A program made the translations under genes and the position numbers. Positions 20,504 through 27,711 of a stretch of DNA of 64,000 nt are shown one piece after another (the stretch's first letter is position 1; each line of letters opens with the position of its first letter). The notes under the pieces are model-generated. The model had not been told where the DNA came from. It searched no databases and was given only the letters and a program-made list of their open reading frames with translations. Source of the DNA: Burkholderiales bacterium RIFCSPLOWO2_12_FULL_61_40 (GTDB taxonomy: Bacteria > Pseudomonadota > Gammaproteobacteria > Burkholderiales > Burkholderiaceae_C); assembly GCA_001770935.1 (NCBI GenBank), contig MESI01000115.1, positions 18,609 through 82,608 of the forward strand. The letters are read 5' to 3'.

Positions 20504-21946
20504 TCACTCCTCAATACGGGGCACGACCAGCGGCAAATCCAGGCGCATAGTGGTACCGCTGCCCAAGATGGAGTACACCTCCAGCGTACCCCCCAGTGTT
20601 TTGCGAACGAGGTCGGCCACAATCGTCATGCCCAGACCCGTGCCGCCCTCCCCCGTTTTGGTGCTGAAAAACGGCTGAAACAAACGGGCCTGCGTTTGCG
20701 GCGACATGCCCACGCCGTTGTCGCTAAAAACCAGATGCACATGGCCACCACCCTGGGTGGCACGGATGGTCAAAACCCCATCCGTTCGGCCCTCGAAACC
20801 GTGCAAATAGGCATTGTTGACCAGATTGATGATGACCTGGCCCAGGGGGCCGGGCAGGCTGTCCATGGTGATGCCGGGCGGGATGTCCAGCACGATGGTG
20901 TGCGGCTGGCGTTTGAGACTGGGCGCCAGGGTGTCCACCACTTCGTGAACCACCGTCGCCAGATCAAAACGGCGGCGTTGTTCGCTGGCCTGGTCGTTGG
21001 CCACCTGCCTGAAATTTTTGAGCAAGGCCACCGCCCGCTGCAGGTTGCGCAGCATCAGGTCGTTGCCTTCACACACGTTCTCGACAAAAGCGCTGAGTTC
21101 AGAGCGTTTGAGTTGGTTGCTGTCGAAGGTGCGCCGAAAATCGCGGCTCTGGTCCACCAGGGTGCTGGCCGTCATCAGGCTGTTGCCCAAGGGGGTGCTG
21201 AGTTCGTGCGACACACTGGCGATCACGGTGCTTAAAGCGGCCTTGGTTTCGCTGCGGGCCAGGGCTTCCTGCGAGCGGTGCAACTTGTCGGTCAGCACCT
21301 CCAGGGCCAGACGCTCCTGCTCCTGGCGCTTATGGCGCACCACCAGGGCGGTGGCGGCGATGGACAGCAAAATCAGTTGCGCCAGCGTCAGCGCCACAAT
21401 CTGCTCCGATTGTTTGAGCAAGGTGTTTTCCTGGTCCTCCACCAGGCGCGACACCACGGAGTTGGCGGCCAGACTCAGGGCATGCACATCAAAGGCCATG
21501 GCGTTGACCTCGTCGAGCAGGCCCGCCAGCGCCTGCGGGTCGGGCCGCACGCTGGGAATCACCCGGTCCGCCCGCCGCGCCCACTGCTCCAGCTGCGGCA
21601 CCACCGTTTGGTACTCCGGCCGCTGCACCAGCACTGAAATGCTGGGACTGTCGCGCAGCAGCGTCAAGCGGCTCAGGAACAGGTCGTAGCGCAGTGTCAG
21701 TTCGTCGTGGCCGGGCGGATGGCGGCTATGGACGGTGCTATCGAGCGCCTGGCGAAAGCGCAAAAACTCGCGTTCACACTCAAAAGCCGGTGCCGTAATG
21801 GAGTCGTGGCGCAGGCCCGCAGCGAGTTGCACCGCCCGGCGCTGCGCCAGCGTGAATACCAGCAGCACGGCCATGGCCAAGGCCATCAACGCAGTCCCCA
21901 GCGCCAGCCAAAAAAGAAAGCGTCGGTGGTTGGCGTGGCCCCGCAT
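20504..21946 (-). CDS. membrane sensor histidine kinase
   Basis: A 480-residue sensor kinase. Membrane segments at about residues 11-33 and 184-204 flank a helical periplasmic sensor region of about 150 residues. A coiled coil leads to the dimerisation box with the phosphorylated histidine in SHELSTPLGN (His247). The ATPase domain has VNNAYLHGF (N box), SDNGVGM (G1) and GEGGTGLGMTIV (G2). ATG at 21946 is taken as start, 8 bases after the stop of the molybdopterin-fold gene. No response regulator is adjacent, so its partner lies elsewhere. The tight pairing with a periplasmic redox-like protein suggests that protein serves as its input, an inference. Confidence 0.92.
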   Translation of the reverse strand: MRGHANHRRFLFWLALGTALMALAMAVLLVFTLAQRRAVQLAAGLRHDSITAPAFECEREFLRFRQALDSTVHSRHPPGHDELTLRYDLFLSRLTLLRDSPSISVLVQRPEYQTVVPQLEQWARRADRVIPSVRPDPQALAGLLDEVNAMAFDVHALSLAANSVVSRLVEDQENTLLKQSEQIVALTLAQLILLSIAATALVVRHKRQEQERLALEVLTDKLHRSQEALARSETKAALSTVIASVSHELSTPLGNSLMTASTLVDQSRDFRRTFDSNQLKRSELSAFVENVCEGNDLMLRNLQRAVALLKNFRQVANDQASEQRRRFDLATVVHEVVDTLAPSLKRQPHTIVLDIPPGITMDSLPGPLGQVIINLVNNAYLHGFEGRTDGVLTIRATQGGGHVHLVFSDNGVGMSPQTQARLFQPFFSTKTGEGGTGLGMTIVADLVRKTLGGTLEVYSILGSGTTMRLDLPLVVPRIEE

Positions 21947-21953
21947 GGCGCAT

Positions 21954-22466
21954 CTATTCAATGGTCATGGCCTTGAGCTGCCACGCCGATCGCTCGTAGT
22001 ACACGGTGGAGCGCAGTTCCGCCTGGGTGTCATAGGGGTAGACGATGAAAAGGGGGCCTTTGGTCTTGACCGGAATGGCTTCTCCGTTCATCTGGTGCGC
22101 CACGATGACGTCGTACTTTTGAGCGTCTTGCACCGGAATGCGGGTCTGGTAGTCATTCAAGGCCAAAGCTTTGATGGTGCTGCCGCTGGCCTTGGCCGCC
22201 GCCAGCACATCCCGCAACAAAGGGCCGGTGAATTGGATCGGACGTTTGTCCCAGGGTGTCATGGTGGTGAAGGTCTGCTGGGGCAATTTTTGCAGCATGG
22301 CGAGGTCAAACACGGCCGCATGGGGGGCGTTTTTTTCACCCACCTTGCCCGAGATGGTCAGGATGACCTTGCCGGTGGCGGGCGGCAAGGCCAACGCAGG
22401 AAGCGCCTGGCCCAAGGCCAGCACAGACAGACACAAGGCAATCCATCGCAGGGGGAGCAGTCGCAT
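21954..22466 (-). CDS. periplasmic molybdopterin-fold (sulfite oxidase-like) protein
   Basis: A 170-residue exported protein. Residues 1-26 (MRLLPLRWIALCLSVLALGQALPALA) form a signal peptide. The rest resembles a short oxidoreductase molybdopterin-binding (SUOX-like) domain: FDLAMLQKLPQQTF, TPWDKRPIQFTGPLLRDVLAAA and YDVIVAHQMNGEAIPVKTKGPLFIVYP. The cysteine that binds molybdenum in true sulfite oxidases is not evident, so it may be a cofactor-free sensor domain. ATG at 22466 is chosen for the signal peptide. Placed 7 bases before the kinase gene, it is probably co-transcribed with it. Confidence 0.82.
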   Translation of the reverse strand: MRLLPLRWIALCLSVLALGQALPALALPPATGKVILTISGKVGEKNAPHAAVFDLAMLQKLPQQTFTTMTPWDKRPIQFTGPLLRDVLAAAKASGSTIKALALNDYQTRIPVQDAQKYDVIVAHQMNGEAIPVKTKGPLFIVYPYDTQAELRSTVYYERSAWQLKAMTIE

Positions 22467-22555
22467 GAGATCTCCAAAAAGGCCGGGGCCAAAGGTGCTC
22501 AGAAATTGCGTGCATCTTAACGACCTCATGAAAAAAGTGTGAACTCCTTTGCGCA

Positions 22556-22981
22556 TCAGAAAAGCCACCCAGCATCACAACAAGCAGTGCTATGGGCGCC
22601 ACCCCATAACACTGCCAATCCCCCTACTGCCAGCTCGCCACAATCACCGGATTCAGCGCCGCCGCACAGCTGACAGACAGCGTGGTCTGTCCAGGTGGCG
22701 GTGGAAAACATGGCGTTCAGCATGCCCATCAACGCGGTGGCATCGCGCCGCGCACGCTGGGCATCTGCGGGGGAATCGGAATTTGGCGGGTAGTTGCCCA
22801 CGTGCTGGCGCAAGTCGGCCAGTATGTTGTCCCAAAATACCAGGTCCAATGTGGCACCGGTGGCGGGTGCAGCCTTGGGTTGCAGGAGGCGCTTGAGGTC
22901 GTAGCTGCCATATTCAAGGGCATGCAGAATCGTTGGTGGTAAGCGCCACTCTCTGTACTGGCATGTGTTCACCCTTTTCAT
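22556..22981 (-). CDS. hypothetical ORF, uncertain
   Basis: A 141-codon frame from ATG at 22981. I do not recognise it. The first 100 residues look protein-like (DLVFWDNILADLRQHVG), while the last 40 are rich in G, A and C and less convincing, which could mean a frameshifted or decayed gene. It is divergent from the VapBC-like pair and would have to use a promoter near their operator. The alternative is that this 570-base space has no gene. Plus-strand frames here look less convincing. Confidence 0.35.
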   Translation of the reverse strand: MKRVNTCQYREWRLPPTILHALEYGSYDLKRLLQPKAAPATGATLDLVFWDNILADLRQHVGNYPPNSDSPADAQRARRDATALMGMLNAMFSTATWTDHAVCQLCGGAESGDCGELAVGGLAVLWGGAHSTACCDAGWLF

Positions 22982-23001
22982 GAATGTTGCAAATTGATGG
23001 T

Positions 23002-23020
23002 GTAATAATTTCGGTATTAC
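23002..23020. promoter_or_regulatory. inverted repeat upstream of the VapBC-like pair
   Basis: GTAATA and TATTAC are arms of a 6-bp dyad with a 7-base spacer, 20 bases before the antitoxin start. Its AT-rich character against a GC-rich background and its position fit an autoregulatory operator, as is usual for ribbon-helix-helix antitoxins. Confidence 0.5.
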
Positions 23021-23039
23021 TTTTTGAGAAGCCATCGCC

Positions 23040-23330
23040 ATGACCATGACCGTCAAACTCGATGAACCGCTGGAGCGTGCTTTGCGTCAGCGCTGTGCGA
23101 CCGTGGGGCGCTCTGCCAGTGCACTGATGCGCGAGGCTTTGCAGGCTTATTTGGCGCAAACGGCACCGCCTGCCCCTTCGGCCTACGCACTGGGGGAGGA
23201 TTTGTTTGGCAAGCACGCTGGGGCGGCAGATTTGTCCAGCCAGCGCCGGGCTGCGTTGCAACAGATTTGGGATCAAAAACATCCCGCAGGCCCTGCGCCC
23301 GCTGCCAAGCCACGCCATGGCAAAAACTGA
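23040..23330 (+). CDS. ribbon-helix-helix antitoxin (VapB/CopG-like)
   Basis: A 96-residue protein with an N-terminal ribbon-helix-helix domain (TMTVKLDEPLERALRQRCATVGRSASALMREALQAYL, here described in parts) and a proline-rich flexible C-terminal tail that would wrap the toxin. The gene overlaps the PIN toxin gene by 14 bases, the normal antitoxin-toxin order. It probably represses its own promoter through the inverted repeat at 23002-23020. An ATG two codons later is an equally good start. Confidence 0.85.
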   Translation: MTMTVKLDEPLERALRQRCATVGRSASALMREALQAYLAQTAPPAPSAYALGEDLFGKHAGAADLSSQRRAALQQIWDQKHPAGPAPAAKPRHGKN

Positions 23331-23823
23331 CGCGCGAGCGCCGGGACGGCGCTCGGCGGCAAGCGTTGGCACTGCAGCACGCACGGTGGTGGCCGACAGC
23401 GGCCCGCTGCTGGCCCTTTTCAACACGGCAGACCATTGGCACACACCTGTGCTGCAGTGGCTGCAAGCCAACCCACAGGCCCGGCTGCTGACGACCTGGC
23501 CAGTCGTCACCGAGGTGTGCGCCATGCTGGCCCGGCGCGTCAGCAACGCGGCGGCGCTGGACTTTTTGCGCTGGGGGCAAAGGGGCGGTTTTACGCTGGA
23601 TGCGCCTGGCGCTGAAGCCTTGCCCGAGGCCTTGGCACAGGTGCTGTTAATCAGCGAGCGCTTCCATGATTTGCCATTTGACTTGTCCGATGCATCCGTC
23701 GCCGACCTGGCTGCGCGCCACGGTTTGCGCCATGTGTTAACCATTGATTCCGACTTTGACGTGTACCGCGACGCCCGTGGCAAGGCACTGCGCCATGTGC
23801 TGCGCGATGGCTGGGCTGGGTAG
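23317..23823 (+). CDS. PIN-domain toxin (VapC-like)
   Basis: A 168-residue PIN-domain ribonuclease, the likely toxin of the pair. The acidic active-site residues are visible: VVADSGPLLALF (first Asp), VVTEVCAML (Glu), SVADLAARHG and VLTIDSDFDVYR (late Asp residues). It is longer than many VapC proteins because of an N-terminal extension of about 25 basic residues. ATG at 23317 overlaps the antitoxin gene. The target RNA is unknown. Confidence 0.85.
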   Translation: MAKTDARAPGRRSAASVGTAARTVVADSGPLLALFNTADHWHTPVLQWLQANPQARLLTTWPVVTEVCAMLARRVSNAAALDFLRWGQRGGFTLDAPGAEALPEALAQVLLISERFHDLPFDLSDASVADLAARHGLRHVLTIDSDFDVYRDARGKALRHVLRDGWAG

Positions 23824-23858
23824 GTTCGCCGTCATCTCCGAGGCTTGCCTATCCCCGC

Positions 23859-24653
23859 TCAAAACGTGCCCGGATACGCCCCGCCGTCCACCAGCACGTT
23901 TTGCCCGGTGATGTAGCCCGCTTGTCGGCTGCACAAAAATGCGCACACCGCGCCAAACTCATCGGGCGTGCCAAAGCGCCGGGCGGGGATGGCTTGGCGG
24001 CGTTGGTCGGTCACCGCGTCCAGCGGCTGGCCGCTTTTTTGCGCGGTGCCTTGCAGGGTGCTGCGCAGGCGGTCGGTGTCAAAGGCGCCGGGCAGCAGGT
24101 TGTTGATCGTCACCCCCTGGGCCGCCAGGCTGGAGCGCGCCACACCGGCTACAAAACCGGTCAGGCCGCTGCGCGCGCCGTTGGACAGGCCCAGGATGTC
24201 GATGGGCGACTTCACGGCGCTGGACGTGATGTTGACAACGCGGCCAAAGCCGCGCGCCGCCATGCCGTCCACCGTGGCCTTGATGAGTTCGATGGGGGTG
24301 AGCATATTGGCGTCCACGGCCTTGATCCAGGCGTCGCGGTCCCAGTCCCTAAAGTTGCCGGTGGGCGGGCCCCCGGCATTGGTGACCACAATGTCGAAGT
24401 CGCCGCGCACGGCGAACACCGCCGCCCGGCCCGCCTCGGTCGTGATATCTTGGGCACAAAATAGCACGCTAGCCCCCGTAGAATCTGCGCAAGCAGCTAT
24501 CAATTCAGTAGCAGATGTTTCCAATTGCTCGCGCCCCCGCGCCACCATGAGCACGTTCACCCCCTCTTGCACCAGCGCCCGCGCACAGCCCAGGCCCAGC
24601 CCTTTGCTGGCGCCACACACCAAAGCCCATTTGCCGCGAAGTCCTAAATCCAT
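23859..24653 (-). CDS. short-chain dehydrogenase/reductase-like protein with degenerate active site
   Basis: A 264-residue SDR-fold protein. The cofactor loop is GASKGLGLG and the NAG motif is VVTNAGGPP. In the active site the conserved serine region is NITSSAVKS, but where a YxxxK pair is expected the sequence reads LGLSNGARSG, so tyrosine and lysine are replaced by leucine and asparagine. This matches the 'BKR-like' SDR subgroup that lacks a perfect catalytic tetrad. Residues about 49-66 come from hairpin repeat copy E, in frame. The gene lies between the toxin gene and the divergent acetyl-CoA hydrolase fusion. Confidence 0.9.
   Translation of the reverse strand: MDLGLRGKWALVCGASKGLGLGCARALVQEGVNVLMVARGREQLETSATELIAACADSTGASVLFCAQDITTEAGRAAVFAVRGDFDIVVTNAGGPPTGNFRDWDRDAWIKAVDANMLTPIELIKATVDGMAARGFGRVVNITSSAVKSPIDILGLSNGARSGLTGFVAGVARSSLAAQGVTINNLLPGAFDTDRLRSTLQGTAQKSGQPLDAVTDQRRQAIPARRFGTPDEFGAVCAFLCSRQAGYITGQNVLVDGGAYPGTF
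24458..24512 (-). repeat. Hairpin repeat, copy E, in frame inside the SDR gene
   Basis: On the minus strand: GCTACTGAATTGATAGC stem-loop, GCTTGCGCAG, then ACGGGGGCTAGC and TGCTATTTT, the full order of blocks of the family. It runs in the coding direction of the SDR gene and encodes part of a variable surface loop after the first helices of the Rossmann fold. Confidence 0.66.
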
Positions 24654-24760
24654 GGAGTTGCTCCTCTATTGAAGTGTCATCCGGGCAGTTGCCCAATTCC
24701 GCCGATATGCGGGATGATACGAACTCCCGCCGACCCGGCCCGATGCAGGACAAGCCAGCC

Positions 24761-26632
24761 ATGTTTTCCAAAAGCCCCAAAAAACCGCACCCACTTGACG
24801 CCTACGCTGACAAGGTGTGCTCTGCGCAGCAGGCAGTAGGCCAGATCCGCAATGGCGAGCATGTGTTTGTGGGCACCGGCTGTGCCGCGCCCCAGGGCTT
24901 GCTGCGGGCGCTGGAAGCGCTGCCGGTGGTACCGGCCGACCTGGAGCTGCTGCACTTTTTCACCATCCAGGCCTTTGAGCACGATGCCGACGGCCACAGC
25001 ACCACGCGCTTCAAGCACCGCACCTTTTTTGTCGGCAGCGACATGCGCGCCGCCGTCAAGCAGGGGCTGGTGGAGTATGTGCCCATGTCGGTGGCGCGGG
25101 TGCCGGAGATGATGGCGCTGGGGCGGGTGCCGGTGGACGTGGCACTGATCCAGGTCAGCCTGCCCGACGCGTTTGGTTTTGTGAGCCTGGGCATTTCGGT
25201 GGACATCATCCCGGCGGCGGTGGCGCGCGCCCGGCTGGTGATTGCCGAGGTCAACCCGGCCATGCCGCGCTCCATGGGCGACTCCACGCTGCATGTCAGC
25301 CGCATCCACCACCTGGTGCCGGTGGACACGCCCATCACCGAACTGCAGCGCAGCCCTTCGCAGGCCGAGGATGTGCAGCGCATTGCGCGCTACATTGCCG
25401 GCATCATCGACGATGGCTCCACGCTGCAGATCGGGCTGGGGCAACTGGCCCACGAAGCCTTGCAGTACCTTACCGATCGCAAGGACCTGGGCATCCACTC
25501 CGATGTCATCTCCGACGCCATTTTTCCGCTGCTGGAGCACGGCAGCCTGACGGGGGCCAAAAAGACCAGCCAGCCCTTCAAGATCGTGACCAGCCTGGCG
25601 CTGGGTTCGCGCAGGTTGTACGACCTGATTGACCGCAACCCCTTGTTTGTGTTCCAGCCCATCGACGTGGTGTGCAACCCGGCCACCATTGCGGCACAGC
25701 ACAAGATGGTGGCCATTGCCCAGGCCTTTGCCATCGACCTCACCGGCCAGGTGTGTGTGGACCAGTTTGACGGCGAGTTCTACAGCGGCATCGGCAACCA
25801 GGGGGAATTCTTGCGCGGCGCCTCGCGCTCGCCCGGCGGCAAGCCCATCATCTGCATGACCTCCACCACCGAGGACGGCGAAACCTCCCGCATCCGCCCG
25901 GCCCTGCTGGCGGGCGAGGCGGCCACCATTGCGCGCACCGATGTGCATTACGTGGTAACCGAATACGGCATCGCCTATTTGTTTGGCAAGTCCATCCGCC
26001 AGCGGGCCACCGCGCTGATCGAGCTGGCCCACCCGAAATTTCGCCCCGCGCTGTTTGCCCAGGCGCAGGCACTGGGCTACCTGCCGCTGGAGCAAACCCT
26101 GCACAACCTGCGTGCCTACCCGGTGGAGGAAGAGCAGACCATCACCCTCAAGGACGGCCGCACCGTGCTACTGCGCCCGGCCCTGTCCAGCGACGCGCAG
26201 GGCATCCGCGAGCTGTTCCACCACCTGAGCGAAGAAGACGTGTACACCCGTTTTTTCCGCAATGTGCGCGGCCTGTCCGACCAGGAGGTGGAGCGCCTGT
26301 GCAATGTGAACTACGAGAACGAAGTGGCCTTTGTGGCCACCACCGGCGGGCGCGAAGAGGCGCAGATCGTGGGCCAATCGTGTTATTTCACCAACCCGAC
26401 CACCAACCTGGCCGACACCGCCTTCATGGTGCACCCCGACTGGCAGGGCAGCGGATTGGGCGGGGCCTTGCAGGCCTGCATGGTGCAGCACGCCAAGCGC
26501 CGGGGCCTGCGCGGCTTTGTGGCCGATGTGCTGCCCGGCAATGCGCGCATGCTGCACCTGGCCCGCAACGGCTCACCCAATGTGCAGGTCGAACGCCACC
26601 AGGACTCGGTGCACATCACGCAGCAGTTCTGA
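24761..26632 (+). CDS. acetyl-CoA hydrolase/transferase fused to a GNAT acetyltransferase
   Basis: A 623-residue fusion. Residues about 10-440 are an acetyl-CoA hydrolase/CoA-transferase domain pair (GTGCAAPQGLLRALEALP, QIGLGQLAHEALQYL, CoA-site GEFYSGIGNQGEF and TEYGIAYLFGKSIRQRA). From about residue 465 a GNAT domain follows (TVLLRPALSSDAQGIRELF, AFMVHPDWQGSGLGGALQ). ATG at 24761 is preferred because AGGACAAG precedes it; in-frame starts at 24743, 24707 and GTG 24674 are possible. The family occurs in betaproteobacteria. CoA transfer coupled to acetylation control is a reasonable but untested idea. It is divergent from the SDR gene. Confidence 0.9.
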   Translation: MFSKSPKKPHPLDAYADKVCSAQQAVGQIRNGEHVFVGTGCAAPQGLLRALEALPVVPADLELLHFFTIQAFEHDADGHSTTRFKHRTFFVGSDMRAAVKQGLVEYVPMSVARVPEMMALGRVPVDVALIQVSLPDAFGFVSLGISVDIIPAAVARARLVIAEVNPAMPRSMGDSTLHVSRIHHLVPVDTPITELQRSPSQAEDVQRIARYIAGIIDDGSTLQIGLGQLAHEALQYLTDRKDLGIHSDVISDAIFPLLEHGSLTGAKKTSQPFKIVTSLALGSRRLYDLIDRNPLFVFQPIDVVCNPATIAAQHKMVAIAQAFAIDLTGQVCVDQFDGEFYSGIGNQGEFLRGASRSPGGKPIICMTSTTEDGETSRIRPALLAGEAATIARTDVHYVVTEYGIAYLFGKSIRQRATALIELAHPKFRPALFAQAQALGYLPLEQTLHNLRAYPVEEEQTITLKDGRTVLLRPALSSDAQGIRELFHHLSEEDVYTRFFRNVRGLSDQEVERLCNVNYENEVAFVATTGGREEAQIVGQSCYFTNPTTNLADTAFMVHPDWQGSGLGGALQACMVQHAKRRGLRGFVADVLPGNARMLHLARNGSPNVQVERHQDSVHITQQF

Positions 26633-26658
26633 ACTTGGCCCCTGCGTGCATCAGTTTC

Positions 26659-26717
26659 GCTATAAATTCAGGAGCTGTTTGCGCTTATTCCACGCGGGCT
26701 GCAGCCATTTATGGCTT
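26659..26717 (+). repeat. Hairpin repeat, copy D
   Basis: GCTATAAATTCAGGAGC stem-loop, TGTTTGCGC, then CACGCGGGCTGCAGCC and ATTTATGGC. It lies between two convergent genes; its right end, read on the minus strand, supplies the last codons and the TAA stop of the DUF808 gene. Confidence 0.66.
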
Positions 26718-27644
26718 GAATAACTGACGCACACGCTGGCCCCCGGTCACCGCCAGCAAGACCAGCGCCCCGGCGACCACACCGGCCAGCGCATCCAGCA
26801 GCAGTGGCACCGCAGCCTGCGCCAGCGCCATGTCGGCCAGCCCCGATACCAGAGCGTCCACCCCGTGGTGCAAGAACGGCAGGCCATGCACCAGAATGCC
26901 ACCGCCCACCAAAAACATGGCGGCGGTACCGGCCACCGACAAAAACTTCATCAGCCAGGGCGCCGCGCCCAACAGGCCACGCCCCCACGCCCGCTGCACT
27001 TCGGCCCAGCCACCTGCACCGCCCTTGCGGCTGAGGTACAGCCCCAGATCGTCGATCTTGACGATGCCCGCCACAATGCCGTAGACCCCAAACGTCATCA
27101 GCACCGCAATGCCGCTGAGCACGCTGAGCTGCGTCATCCAGCCACTGGTTTGCACCGTGCCCAGGGTGATGGCAATGATTTCGGCCGACAGGATGAAGTC
27201 GGTGCGGATGGCGCCTTTGACCTTGTCCCGCTCCAGCGCCAGCAGGTCCACCGAGGGGTCCGCCAGCGCCTGCATCAGCTCGGCCTCATGCGCCTGGTCC
27301 TCAGCTGCGTGGTGCAAGAACTTGTGCGCCAGTTTTTCAAAACCCTCAAAACACAAAAAGGCACCGCCCACCATCAACAATGGGGTCACCGCCCAGGGGA
27401 TGACGAAGCTGATGGCCAGTGCCGAGGGCACCAGAATCAGCTTGTTGAGCAAGGAGCCCTTGCACACCGCCCACACCACCGGCAGCTCCCGGTCGGCGGT
27501 CACTCCGGCCACCTGTTGCGCATTCAGTGCCAGGTCGTCGCCCAGCACCCCGGCAGTTTTCTGGGCTGCCACTTTGGTCAGCACCGCCACATCGTCCAAA
27601 ATAGTGGCAATGTCGTCAATCAGAGCAAGAAGGCTACTCGCCAT
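26709..27644 (-). CDS. DUF808 family membrane protein (YedI-like)
   Basis: A 311-residue inner-membrane protein of the DUF808/YedI family. It begins MASSLLALIDDIATILDDVAVLTKVAAQKTAGVLGDDLALNAQQV, given here in the consensus order of the family, and has about six membrane segments, including LVPSALAISFVIPWAVTPLLMVGG and the C-terminal LPLLLDALAGVVAGALVLL-like region. Function is unknown; the family is sometimes linked to stress genes. The stop codon lies in hairpin repeat D, so the C-terminus may have been changed by the repeat. Confidence 0.91.
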   Translation of the reverse strand: MASSLLALIDDIATILDDVAVLTKVAAQKTAGVLGDDLALNAQQVAGVTADRELPVVWAVCKGSLLNKLILVPSALAISFVIPWAVTPLLMVGGAFLCFEGFEKLAHKFLHHAAEDQAHEAELMQALADPSVDLLALERDKVKGAIRTDFILSAEIIAITLGTVQTSGWMTQLSVLSGIAVLMTFGVYGIVAGIVKIDDLGLYLSRKGGAGGWAEVQRAWGRGLLGAAPWLMKFLSVAGTAAMFLVGGGILVHGLPFLHHGVDALVSGLADMALAQAAVPLLLDALAGVVAGALVLLAVTGGQRVRQLFKP

Positions 27645-27711
27645 AGGGTAATCCCGCAGTTATAAGAAAGTCGATTTTCACCTGCAAGCCGCACAATAGC
27701 CGCACCACGCC

